The translations under genes and the position numbers were made by a program. The notes under the pieces were generated by a model. It was not told the DNA's origin. It worked only from the letters and a program-made list of their open reading frames with translations, and did no database searches. Positions 51,301 to 62,876 of a stretch of 64,000 nt of DNA are shown here, one piece after another. The stretch is from Rotaria socialis (taxonomy: Eukaryota; Rotifera; Eurotatoria; Philodinida; Philodinidae), in NCBI GenBank assembly GCA_905331475.1, contig CAJNYU010001435.1, positions 186,001-250,000 on the forward strand, written 5' to 3'. The stretch's first letter is position 1. Every line of letters starts with the position of its first letter.

Positions 51301-54221
51301 ATATGTTCTTATCTCCAATAGTCTTTTACGTATTAAAAATTCAAACATTCTGACGAAATCTTTTCGTTCATTAGAAAATAAAACAATTGAATCTGTTAAA
51401 AATGAATTAGAATTAATCGAACGATTTTGTGAAATAATGCAACAATCTGATCCAGATATGATTGTTTGTTACGATATGAAATTATCTTTATATTATTTAA
51501 TAAAACGAGCAAAATTAAAATATAAGTTAGATCTATTAATGAAATTAAGTCGTATCCCAGAACCACAAGATAATACTACACGTAGTCGAAGTCATATGAC
51601 TGCTAATGGAGATGATTTACCAGTTATAATTGGAAGAGTAGTACTTGATTTATGGCGAATACTGAGAAGTGAAATAACATTAAATATATATACATTTGAA
51701 AATGCAATGTACCATGTATTACATGAACGTGTACCACATTATGATATAAGTCTAATTTCAAAATGGCTCATTGATGAAGGTTACTTTTACTTTGAAAAAC
51801 GCTTTTGATTTAAAGATGAATTATTTTTAGGATTTAATCCATCATTTGGTTTAAGAGATTTTGTGAGTCTATTAGATTATGGTTGGATGCATTCAGTGGG
51901 TAATTTTCGATTAATGCATGAATTGGATTTAATTAATAAAACATCAGAATTTGCACGAATATATGGAATTGAATTTTATCATGTAAGAATTCGTTTGCAA
52001 CATTCATTCAAGAGAAAATTTGAACTTATTCAGAGTACCTTCAGGAATTTATACGCTCTTTGATAGAGATCGTCCTTGAGTAACTTTCTGTAGATCGGGG
52101 AACAAAATAAAAAGACAATCATAGATGCTGTATCAGCTATAGGAAACTTGTTGAATGGACGAGCTAAACTCGATGTTAAACTTTGTTGTACTATTTAATG
52201 AAGATTTAATTTCTTGTTACATTTAGGTTCTTTCGCGTGGTTCTCAATATCGTGTTGAATCGATGATGATTCGACTTGCTAAATGCTCAGATTATGTTAC
52301 TGTTACTCCAGATAACAAGCAACGATTACATATGCGTGCACCTGAATGTATTGCATTGACACTTGAACCTATTTCAAACATTTATTTTACGCCCATAGCT
52401 GTATTAGATTTTCAATCGCTATATCCATCAATCGTAATGGCATATAATATTTGTTATTCGACCTGTCTTGGACGTGTTGATCAACTTGATAAACAAGGTC
52501 CATTTAAATTTGGTTGTACATCATTAAAAATACCTGATCGGATTTTATCAACTTTGAATCCTGACAAGGATATTTTTTGTTCGCCCAACGGTGTTGCATT
52601 TGTTAAAAGACATATCCGTCGAGGAATATTGTCGGTAATGCTTGAAGAAATATTAGCAACACGTGTTATGGTTAAAAATACAATGAAATTAGTTGATAAA
52701 AAATCAGCACTCTATAAAACATTAGATGCAAGACAATTATGCTTAAAATTAATTGCTAATGTTACTTTTGGATATACATCAGCTAGTTTTAGTGGACGAA
52801 TGCCATGTGTTGAGGTAAATTGTAGTCGGATTATCTGTTCGCATTTATCTTTTACATAAATATATGACATGACAGAGAAAAAGTTGATGTTCCCCTCCCC
52901 CATTCCAAGAAGTTATGAAATCAATATTTATGGACTCAAATTTAAAGCATGACTGTCTTTTTTTGATTTAAATAACTTTTATAATTGTTTATTTTTTAAC
53001 AATAGATTGGTGATACAATTGTTTATACTGCTCGTACTGTTCTCGAACGTGCCATTGATTTTATTAAAACAAATCCACATTTTGGTGGTCGTGTTGTTTA
53101 TGGTGATACAGTATGTTTGTTTTCTCAACAAAAACACAAACTCAACTTATATTCATTTTCTTCTCTTCTAGGATTCATTATTTATTCAATTTCCACATTC
53201 AACTCGTGCACAAGCTTTTGATCAATCTCATCTACTTGTTAAAGCACTTAATCAACTATACCCATCACCAATAAAAATTAAATTCGAAAAAATCTATTTG
53301 CAAAGTGTTTTAGCATCTAAAAAGCGTTATGTTGGCCTGTCATATGAAACTGTTGATCAACAACAAGGTAAATTCGATGCTAAAGGTATTGAAACAATTC
53401 GTCGCGATACATGTTTCATGGTATCGAAAATTCTTCAACAATCACTTAAATTATTATTTCAAACGAAAGATGTAACACGTGTACGTCGATATGTTCAATC
53501 TGAATGTGAAAAAATTCTATCCAATCGTTTTAATTTACTTGATTTTATTTTTGCTAAAGAATACCGTGGCAAAGAAAGATATCATCCAGCGGCGCCTGTG
53601 CCAGCTTTACGTATTGCATTAGAACGTGCAAAAACAAATCCATTGGCTGAGCCAAATAAAGGTGAACGTGTACCGTATGTTATTGGTTTTAATTCTGAAT
53701 CATTGAATGCAAATTTAATTGATTGTGTTTGGACATTAGATAGAGTATTTAAATATAAATCACAATTTAAACTTAATTCTATGTATTATATAAAGAAACA
53801 AATTTTACCAGCACTCGATCGATGTTTAGCATTGATTGGTGTTAATGTTTTTAAATGGATTGACAAATTATCAATAGATATGAATTCAAATGAGAAACAA
53901 CCGGGACAAATTTTATTGGATGGAACTAATCTTCGGCGGCGATGTTTTATATGTTCACAGTTAACAAATGCGCCATTATGTAATGAATGTCGACATGAAG
54001 AAGATTTATCTGAAATAATGATTATATGTGAAAATAAAGCAAATAAATTCGAACGACAACATGCTAATTTACAAAGATTATGTTTTGCATGTTCAGATCG
54101 TATCGATGGATGGTCTCAATGTTCAACTATTGATTGTCCAATTAGATTTGGTCTTCATAAAACTACACAATTAATGCAAAATGCACAAGAAACACGAATG
54201 TTTGTATATAATGAATGTTAG
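48351..54221 (+). CDS. REV3L: DNA polymerase zeta catalytic subunit (REV3-type), compact
   Basis: B-family translesion polymerase that extends from lesions, with REV7 and accessory subunits. Exons: 48351-48486, 48558-48732, 48805-48879, 49133-49214, 49272-49353, 49405-49438, 49479-49582, 49649-49753, 49812-49884, 49937-50034, 50087-50179, 50239-50284, 50341-50378, 50432-50718, 50777-50856, 50906-50971, 51037-51779, 51831-51982, 52227-52814, 53006-53110, 53172-54221. Total 4212 nt = 1403 aa. The N-terminus MISVRIVLTDHYL, the HVHGVFPYLLV segment and QPHEAHVPF are REV3-specific. Polymerase motifs: DFQSLYPSIV (D884), KLIANVTFGYTSASFSGR, YGDTDS (1051-1056, split by an intron). C-terminal CysA (from C1312) and CysB (from C1358, Fe-S type) bind accessory subunits. 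The long disordered middle of vertebrate REV3L is nearly absent. All catalytic residues are present. Confidence 0.93.
49583..49648 (+). other. Candidate GC-AG intron in the polymerase gene
   Basis: Joining ...CCTCAATTA-G to GC-AAAGGT with a gc donor (gccagt) restores a conserved run ending ANPGLQALW at REV3-like length. A GT donor 15 nt upstream in the same phase would also keep the frame but would delete five residues. Confidence 0.45.
51780..51830 (+). other. 51-nt intron bypassing a TGA in the polymerase gene
   Basis: The frame reads TGA at 51806-51808. Excising gttact...tttttag joins LIDEG to FNPSFGLRDF in phase 1 and leads straight into the conserved GNFRLMHELDLINKTSE block. Confidence 0.8.
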
Positions 54222-55343
54222 GTCTCATGATTATCTTCTTGCTTCTTTTTTAATTTGTCATACGACATTTATTATCAAAATAAACAAAACTGTACTGTGA
54301 TCGTCTTATCAAAATTGTTACTATTAAGTGCAATGAAATGACGCAATAACATAAATAGCCAAGGAGAAAAAGCTCATATTTTTCTTAATGAGATTTATGG
54401 ATCAGTTTCAGTTTTAAGCTCCCAGGTGAATGAATCCTATGACGTCCTATCGGATCTGATGGGATTCCGGGTTACGGATTGACTGTCGGTTCTGACGGAA
54501 AAATTTTTTTTTTTCAATTAGGGGTGAATATGCACATTTTCTCATAAGAACACTAGGGTCATACGTTCATGTCGGATTCCGTTAATTTTCAACACTGGAT
54601 CCTATTGAATTCCTACAACAAGGATTCGACTGTAGGTCCTGATCCCGGAATCCTATAGGATTTCGTTGGTTTTATTGGAGTCCATGGATATTTGGCATAT
54701 TCACGGTCTGACCCTTGTCGGAATCCGATAGGATCCTAGTCTCGGAATGGCTCTTCTGCGATGTTTTTTCTTCTAAAAACTTCATACTTGTAATTTATTG
54801 TTAATTGATGATATTGAACTTAATTTTAAATTAATATAAATGGTTCACCCCTACACGTGTAGTGTTATTTTTCATAAATTACTATATCTGTCTTTAGAAC
54901 CTTGTCATTTTTTACTCCATCAAAAGTAGCACAATCTTACTACCACGTAAAAAATTAATGCAAATCGTATTTTTTGATCTAAAACACAGAGTTAATGATC
55001 AGAAGAAGTTTTCTTGGGTATATATGAATATTACAAGAATAGACATTTATAATACAAATAAAAATCCTAAATCACAATGTGAACTAGAAAATGCTGTCGA
55101 TGAAGTTTTAAATGGTTTATCATCAAGTGTTATGCAAGCATGCATTAAAAAGACTCAAAAAGTATGTAGAGTTTGTAAGGTGAAGGAAATTCGAAATTTT
55201 AGCAAAAAATTTTGTTTTAAATAATTTATCTATCGTTTGATAGAGCTCATCAAACTGTCTAAGAAAATCTATTTTGAAAAAGTAATCCCTGCTTTTTTCA
55301 TTAAATAAAATTCAAAAAACATTAGAAAATTCCAGCTATAGAT
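54222..55343. other. Repeat-rich intergenic region with a GGATTC block
   Basis: 54430-54760 is packed with variants of GGATTC/GAATCC and CGGATCC-like words in a locally GC-richer stretch. Similar blocks recur near 57470-57560 and 60930-61080. A frame at 54958-55224 is described separately. Confidence 0.5.
54958..55224 (+). pseudogene. Possible transposase C-terminal remnant
   Basis: An 88-codon frame (first codon ATG at 54958) ending in a segment, CELENAVDEVLNG, followed by a Cys-containing helix. Its spacing resembles the end of Tc1/mariner-type transposases. No DDE catalytic residues are present, and the resemblance is loose. It could also be a chance frame. Confidence 0.25.
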
Positions 55344-56128
55344 ATCCCAAGTCAACCCGAACGCTGCTAGTACGCGCACGGTACAACACACCTCGTACGC
55401 GTACGATCGTCACGCGAAATGCGCGCACCGAGCATGTCGGACACGCGTACGCCATGCGCACGAGAGTGCATTTATGCATTTTCGTAATTTTCTCATTGGC
55501 TCATTTTGAAATTTCATTAGTCACTCATATCCCATCAAACGTATTGCTTAGAATTATTATATTAATTTTTATTTTATTTAAATTTAAAACTAAATTTTAC
55601 AAAAGAATTAAAAATCTTTAAACACATTACATCTAGCTAAAAGCAATCGCTAACAAATAAAACTAAAAAGACTAATACAAAACAATAATAATAAATAAAA
55701 TAAAATAAATATATAAAAAATAAAATATACTAAAGCAAATAAATAAAGAAAACTGTACAAAATAAAATAAAATAAACTAAAACGAATAAATATAGAAAAA
55801 TGTACAAAAGCTAAAATGAAATAAAATAAAATAAATCTACGAAAAATAAGATTAAATAAATCTAGAAAAAATATAAAAATATTTAGTTATGTGAAAATTA
55901 CATAACAACATATAGATGATTTACTTAAAACCGTTAAGTATATTCAAACAAGTCTTTGTCTTTTTCGACCATTGTTGAATTACTAGCCTCTTTAATGGGG
56001 AGTTGTTAGACATACGCGTGCCGTACAAATGAACACGGCTTGTACACGCACGTACATGTGGCGACACGCGTACCAAGCGCATAAAGCGTGTTGTGCGCGT
56101 ACTAGTAACGTTCTAGTTGGCTTGGGAT
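55344..56128. mobile_element. CpG-rich terminal-inverted-repeat element
   Basis: About 785 bp. The left end begins ATCCCAAGTCAACCCGAACG and the right end is its imperfect inverse, closing with ...GGCTTGGGAT. Both arms are dense in CGCG and GTACGCGTAC-like palindromes, in sharp contrast to the AT-rich host. The interior (55670-55870) is an A-rich AAATA-type simple repeat with no coding capacity. No clear target duplication seen. Non-autonomous DNA transposon or foldback element. Confidence 0.7.
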
Positions 56129-56240
56129 GTGGACAATGTTAAAAGTTTCCAAAGTTTGGCAATGATGTTTGAGATACAATAAATCAATCAATAATCAATC
56201 AAATAATTGCGTTGAAAAACGTTTTTTTTCATATAATCCT

Positions 56241-57000
56241 GAAGGGGACCAGACGTAAAAATCTGAACCGAAAACAAAAGTTGTAGAAATAATTAGATCC
56301 GCTCAGATTTTGTGCTTAAAACAAATATGATATTTATATTCAGTGGCATAGGAATTATTCTGTTTGAAACTATCAAGCACCAGCCAAGCAATGACAGAAA
56401 TTCGATTCCAACACTAGTATTGGAGAGAAAACGCTTTATATTACATGGAGTTTTAAGTTGAAAACTTTTTCATTAGAAAAAGCACATTTAATTACCTATC
56501 CGATAAGAAAATCTTACTGGTGCACCTCGAAAAACCACACTTCGTAAGACTAAAAAAAGCAATATTTGTAACTGTATGACTCGATCGGGGGTGGTATTTA
56601 AAATTTATTGAGAGAAAAACGATTGAATATCTAAGTTGTTCTTTTATATTCTGATAGAAAAAAAACTTTTTGCATCGAACGGACCTATTTTCAAACAGTA
56701 CAAATCGAATATTCATAGATCTTTAGGTCAGTAACTGTTCTTTTTAAGGCTCCGATAGAGTGCTTCATATGTTTCTTATTATTCGACGAAATTCAAAGCT
56801 GAGACGATACTTGTAATCAGAAAGCTTAGCTTTATTGAAATATAACTATCAATATTACAACCAGAACAAAAAAGGTTTTTCGACCCTTGAGGAGGAGTCC
56901 AGGTGTTAAAAATTGAGTTTTTATAAAATACACAACAAAGTTGTGGGAAATAATCCAAATTCAATGATGATTTTCAAGCTAATAAAATTATGTGCAGGTT
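56241..57000. repeat. Direct repeat unit A, copy 1
   Basis: Starts gaaggggaccaga and ends ...aagctaataaaatta..., aligning along its length with 59521-60669. Identity is clearly incomplete. Each copy begins shortly after an inverted-repeat end (CTTGGGAT) of the element above, so the pair may have moved or been duplicated together. Confidence 0.7.
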
Positions 57001-58096
57001 TCTTTTTACCAAGGAGAATGGCATTTCGTACAATGTTTTTTTCGTACATGAGAGAAAGCAGAAGCTGTACAAATGCAACGGTGATAAAATGAAAAATAAG
57101 CGTCTGAAAAATAATTAGAGTTCAGTGTTAGTTCTCACACTAATAAAAGAAGGGTCAAACTTTTTGGTATATCACTTTGCAATTTGATTTACGATTACTT
57201 TCGAAGGATGTTTTTCTTTTTCTGTTGACTATTCTATTCTGAAATAATTTTCATTCAGATTCTGTGAAGAATTCAAGAAAAAATTCACCTCTACTATTGA
57301 AAACGAATGTAGTTTTCCCGACTCATTTCCATACAACTGAAGTAAATCTCACTATAGAAAAGGTGCTGGGGGTGCTGAGGGTTTCAAACCTGCACTGGCT
57401 CCTTGCATCCAACAGTGTTTCTTAGGAATTCATAGAAATCTGGCACTGAGGATTCAAATTCGAATCCGGAATTCGACGATAGGTCTGTAGAGTTCGACAA
57501 AATCCGATGAGATCCTACTGAATGCGAGTCGGATCGGTCAACTTAGGATGAGGGGAGTTCAAAAATGAAATTTTTATCTAAGGTCTTCTACGTTCGTACC
57601 CACACCCATACATAGTCATCTTTCTATGATATACCGTTGAAGAAAAAAATGTAAAAATTAATGTATGACTTTATCTCGTGTATATTTGAATTGTCATCGG
57701 GAAATATTCCGATGAACTTGCTGACATAACTTCCATTGAAATAGCTGAATACTTTTCTCATATCGCATGAATCAATTTTGAATCGTATAGAAAAGATCTT
57801 CTATGCTGTTCCTCAGCAGTGCAATCAACATTTGTCCCTACTTATATTCGCTGGAAAAGTCATGTTGTTTCAAACACTTCAACAACACGTTTTGACACAA
57901 TATTTCGTATGATGAAAACTATTATGTGGTAAAAAGTCAATGAGCACACAAGTTTATACAACAAAATATTAATTTTTACCACGAAATTTACTGTTTTTAT
58001 ACAGCACGCAATTATATTGATGTTGTTATATCTTGAAATTTCTATGATAGCTTAATGTGCAGTCTGAGACTTCAATTTGCACATATATTTCGTTAC
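57001..58096. other. Intergenic, no gene recognised
   Basis: Between repeat copy 1 and the orphan exon at 58097. Includes a short GGATCC/GGATTC-like stretch near 57470-57560. No coding signal. Confidence 0.55.
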
Positions 58097-58437
58097 TTAG
58101 TTATACATGCCTACCCAATTAACGTTCCAAAAGTAAGAACTGGCAGCAGTCATCATGTCTGATGAAGTCCAACCAATTACATTTCTGGCATATATTGTAA
58201 AAGAGATGCTTGAAGGTGAATAAATAGCATTGTAACTCGCCAAAATCCAATGACTACTCGTTCCAGCCATGCTAGTAAAATACAAAGGCGTCTGAGTGAA
58301 ATTGCAGCTGCTTGTACTGATTGCCATAAAAATAGTGTCGCTCGAAAATACTTGCCACTGAGTGTATGACGCAATTTGTGTACAGATACACGGGAAAGTA
58401 CACGATACTGTGCCACTTGTAGCTGTAGTCGTTGTTC
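58097..58437 (-). CDS. Terminal exon of a secreted-type protein of unnamed domain family (5' exons not found)
   Basis: A strong acceptor (cttttttttag) at 58438 opens about 113 codons ending TAA at 58097-58099. The product is Ser/Thr/aromatic-rich with SCTFPCIC at its start, then FTQTPLYFTSMAG, SSHWILASYNAIYSP, SFTIYARNVIGW and finally WNVNWVGMY. This Cys/TPxYFTS/HW/IY/WNxxW arrangement recalls an extracellular domain I have seen in many invertebrate and protist secreted proteins. I cannot name it with certainty. The acceptor needs one nucleotide from an upstream exon, which I cannot find before 59.2 kb. It may be a gene fragment separated from its head by the repeats, or the upstream intron may be long. 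Confidence 0.5.
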
Positions 58438-59221
58438 CTAAAAAAAAGCAATTTATAGACACTCAATATGCATAAGCAGCTATGTTTTAAAAGAAACTAT
58501 TACTCTCTACCCTACACTCTGTAAATAACCTTCAGATGAACGTGCTTGGTATGAAGTATATATATAAAATTGATTGTGGATCATACTAAATTTTCAAAAC
58601 AAACCATAGCAAGTTCAGAAACAACTAAGAGTTACTAAATCGGATGTTGGTGTTATTCTAGAATGAATATCTTAGATCTTATTGGTTTCTTGAGTAATTA
58701 ATATATACGCTCACAAAACGGCTTAAGTTTTTTAATCAGATAATAAATGAAATTGGCTGACCCTCTACGTAAATTATTGGAGTTCTGCTCAAATTTTATA
58801 CGGACACGTATTTAGCACAATCTGCTCTAAGTTCACTATATTTTAGACCCACTAGGATATATTTTGCTCCTAACAGCCTATTTTTTGTTGCAAGGCTAGT
58901 TGCCGTGGGGGTAGCTAGTTGAGTTTAGTGGCTTCAACACAACCACGCCATGGTATATCTTCTTCAAATTCCTGTAACTGCCAATGTAATTAATTCCACA
59001 TGACTGTTCCTGATTAATATTCACGTTTTCTCTGTTCTATTGTATTACAAAGTCACAATGTTACACACTTCATCGATGACTATAAAAAATATGAGCTGCT
59101 AACTCTGTCTGGAATATTTTGATTATGTATTTCGATGATTTTACGTAGGTCTACGTTGCAAAAATATTAGAACCTATGCTTTTACTTAAATAGTATTTTA
59201 AAGGCTTAACGATTGGATATN
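58438..59221. other. Intergenic, no gene recognised
   Basis: No exon that would supply a signal peptide for the 58097-58437 exon was found. An unresolved base (N) is at 59221. Confidence 0.5.
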
Positions 59222-59485
59222 TTTTTTTGTAAAATTTAGTTTTAAATTTAAACAAAATAAAAATTAATATAATAATTCTAAGCAATACGTTTGATGGGAT
59301 ATGAGTGACTAATGAAATTTCAAAATGAGCCAATGAGAAAATTACGAAAATGCATAAATGCACTCTCGTGCGCATGGCGTACGCGTGTCCGACATGCTCG
59401 GTGCGCGCATTTCGCGTGACGATCGTACGCGTACGAGGTGTGTTGTGCCGTGCGCGTACTAGCAGCGTTCGGGTTGACTTGGGAT
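59222..59485. mobile_element. Inverted arm of the CpG-rich TIR element
   Basis: The reverse complement of this segment is almost identical to 55344-55607, ending at the same CTTGGGAT terminus. The rest of an element is not present beyond the N at 59221, so this is a truncated copy or an assembly break. Confidence 0.8.
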
Positions 59486-59520
59486 GGCTTTTGCAGTAAG
59501 TTAATTTTTTCTCTATCCAT

Positions 59521-60669
59521 GACGGGGACCAGAGGTGAAAATCTGACCGAAAACAAAAGTTGTAGAAATAATTAAATCGAATTAGATTTTATGCTTAAAA
59601 AAATATCATATTTAAATTCAGTCAAGTAGGAATTACTCAGTTTGAAACTATCGAATATCAGTCACAAATGACAGAAATCTGGTTTCAAGAGTAGTATTGG
59701 AGCGAAAACGCTTCACATTACAAGGCTTTTTAATTTGAAAACAGTTTTATTAGAAAGTGGACATTCGATTCTAACGATTCTTGAGTTTATTATCCAAAAG
59801 AATGCTCTCTTCTCTCTCGTCCACTCTTTATATAGCGATCATGGAACGAGAGATGGAGAATAGATATCATAGACAGAGAAAGGAAAAAGCATAATCGTTG
59901 AGTATGAGCAAGAACAGTAGAAAACATAAGATAAACTCATTAGTGATATATACTTGTATAGTGTATGCAATTATATTGAGCATGATGAGTGATAGACGCA
60001 CGATACGGTAATTAACACTAGGTGAATATATAAGAAGAGAGAGTAACATGTTAGGTAGCAACGAATGATATGATAAGTAAGAACAGCAATCAGAAACAAT
60101 CGTTTCACACAACAGTGACAGTATATAATGATGCATACACGTTCAACCAGGGTTGTCACATCAATTACTTATTCCGTTAGAGAATCTTTCTGGTCAACGT
60201 CGAAAAGCTACACTTCATAAAATTGAGAATAGCATTGTTTCTAGCGGCATGACGCAATCGATGAGGTATTTAGCATTTATCGATAAAACAAATTTTGAAT
60301 ATCTAAGTCGTTCTTATCTACTCTGATAGACAAAAACATTCTGTGTCGAAGGGGCCTATTTTCAAACAGTATAATTCGAATATTGATGGACCTTTGGATC
60401 AATATCTGTTTTTAAGTCTTTCCGAGAGCGCTTCAGATTTTTCTTAGTATACAATGAATTTTAAAATCTAAAATGGTATTTGTGATCAGGGAACTTAACT
60501 TTATTGAAATATGACTACTTGCAATAAAATCTGAACAACGTTTTTTTGATTCTTGAGGGGCACCCCAGATGTTAAAAATTGAGTTTTCACAAAATACACA
60601 ATAAACTCGTGAAAAATAATTAGAATTCAATGATGATTCTCAAGCTAATAAAATTAGGTGTAGATTTTC
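59521..60669. repeat. Direct repeat unit A, copy 2 (interrupted)
   Basis: Same order of sequence as 56241-57000 but about 390 bp longer, because of an insertion at about 59766-60160. Without the insertion the lengths are about equal (near 760 bp). Confidence 0.7.
59766..60160 (-). mobile_element. Putative solo LTR inserted in repeat copy 2
   Basis: Absent from the aligned position in copy 1. Read on the minus strand it starts near TGTGACAACCC, has a TATATAAAG box at about 59826-59836 and an AATAAA signal about 35 nt further on near 59790-59795, the layout of an LTR promoter with a short R region. ACATT/ACATC flanks it and could be a 5-bp target duplication. Exact ends (TG...CA) are not settled. 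No internal retroelement sequence remains. Confidence 0.5.
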
Positions 60670-62803
60670 TGTGAAGTCAGGTTTCTAATTTGACACACCT
60701 CTGTTTTTATTGTGGAATTAGTGTATTCACCAAGATCGAAGGAAAACAATGAGTTTAACAGAGAGTTATGTCATCCTGTTGTATACTTCTCATTTATTTT
60801 ACTGTTCCTTTTCCACAGCTACTAACATCTTTAGCATATTTCAGCATCTCTAACACGTGTTCAGCACCTTTGGCACTTTATAGTAAAGTTTGGGGCTTGG
60901 AGCCAACACTTTACCCCTTGGTTGGATGTCATTGGAAGTTCAATGGGTTCCGACTAGTGGTTCCGACGTCAATTCCTCGGCCCGGATTCCTATAAAATTC
61001 TGTCGGATGGTAGGATACTATCAAGTTCCTATCGGATTCAATGTGGGATTTCTCGACCTGGGAGTCTCATCCATCAATATCTTCTCATATCGAAGTAGTT
61101 TAAAATAAAATGAATTTAATATCATATTATGCATCCTAGATTTCGTTACTGTACACAACGACCAATAATCTGAGATACAGTAAAAAGAAATGGAGTAATG
61201 AAACACAAGAAAATCTGACTTTGGGTAGCTCTAATCGTTGCTGTCGTTGGTGAAGTGACTATTCTCTCCTAGAATCTAGCACCTGTAAGAGATATTGCTG
61301 CTTCTAAAAGTTGTCAATCAAGACTATTTATTCTGATCGAGCAAATGAGGTGGTCGTATAAAACCATGCACCAACTCATAACATTGTTCAACTTTGCATC
61401 GAAACTTTTATATATATGCTGATAGGACTGACCGAGTTAAGCATTTTTTTGCCAATGCTGTCCGTCATTAAAACCTTGTCATTTTCACCTTACAGACTAC
61501 AAACAACCGGAGGGCAGGTCTCCTATATCCGAATCTAAATTTGATCGATTAATCTACGTATACATAAGATGTTCTCTATTGTTGGCAAATCCTTACGAAA
61601 CTATAGGCAAAATATGATATCTATAGAAGATCGCATGAAGATAACTAAACGCTTGACCTACTATTGTGCAAAACCAACATCTTGAAAGCGAAACAATCAG
61701 TTATCATCATTTTTCAAGAGGGTTAACTCTTGATATGAACAACAAAATGCAGCAGTTCAGATATAAATATCGATCGAGAGAGAAATCTCATTGACGCACA
61801 TATTGTTGCAAGAGAGACAACTACCATGACATGCCAATGATATTTAAGCTTTACTCCGTTTGGTTTTGCTCAAATACAGATCAATATCAATCCACAGAGC
61901 CATAACACAATACAATGGATCAGATAGATCTAGTTTCGATGGCTACATTCGTATATGAAACAAAATATCATGCCCATTGTCAATCTTAACCATTCACTAG
62001 TTTTATTTCGATCTACAAAAAGAGAAGCTGTAGCTGATTCGCTTATTTGTCTCACCAAATGACAAGGCACATAATAGAACTCGAGGGTGTGGGTGTGGGT
62101 GTCGGTATGGGGTTTATAGCAAGACATGATAAATACAACCACACCCACATCTCGCACTTCACACACCCTCCAGATATCGTTAATGTTGTGTCTGGTCGTC
62201 AGCCACCAAAACGAAGAAATGAATCATTGAACAGGCGATTATATAATTTAGTTCAAAATCTACATACAGACATGAAGGACCAATTGAAATATAACGGACG
62301 CTTGTTATCAATTTAGTCTCTTTTCTCTTGTATATTGTTAATCATTATTCTTATTGTTATTAATAAATATTTTCATGTCTTACTTACATGTTTGCTTCTA
62401 AATATTTTTGTAAGCAAGTATCCTAGCGAGCAAGCGTCCGCGAGCAACTAACCTAGACCCTTCTGACTAATATTTCAATTGCTATTTTGAAAATCAAAAG
62501 TAGATTCATATTTTTCATTCCTAGTTATACTTCGAAGCGCTTTTTAGCAAACATTTCTGACACATTACTCAGAACTATCAATGAAGTCGAATATATTGAT
62601 TCAATGAACTCCATGGAGTGATAAATGCCTTCAAAGTTTTTGGCTTCAACAATCCTTTTTTTCTAATTGCGGTGGATTATTGTGATATTACAAGACTGGC
62701 CAAAAGTAAATATCCCTTGTTAAAAAAAAATGAGCACTGTTATACAATATGACCTTTGTTGCGATAGTATTGTTCCCATATAATCGTGAGACGGAAAGAG
62801 ATA
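60670..62803. other. Repeat-bearing intergenic region
   Basis: Contains a GGATTC-type block (60930-61080) and otherwise no supported gene. A frame at 62047-62316 is listed separately. Confidence 0.5.
62175..62316 (+). CDS. Possible terminal exon, function unknown
   Basis: Preceded by an acceptor-like pyrimidine tract (cacaccctccag). 46 codons in a charged, helix-like sequence (SLNRRLYNLVQNLHTDMKDQ), TAG at 62314-62316, and AATAAA about 45 nt later. No upstream exon was identified. Could be a gene tail or chance. Confidence 0.25.
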
Positions 62804-62876
62804 CCCTTTCAAGTAAAGTAGTTAATACGTCTGCCCGGTAAGCAGGAGGTGCATGGTTCGATTCCATGCGAAGGGG
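62804..62876 (+). tRNA. tRNA-like sequence (degenerate tRNA or tRNA-derived SINE head)
   Basis: 73 nt folding as a cloverleaf. The acceptor stem is CCCTTTC with CGAAGGG (one mismatch, one wobble). The D arm is weak. The anticodon arm is TCTGC/GCAGG, and the T arm is a perfect CATGG-TTCGATT-CCATG containing a consensus B box (GGTTCGATTCC). The anticodon would be GGT (Thr), but the conserved U33 is C and D-loop GG is missing, so function as a tRNA is doubtful. Confidence 0.5.
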
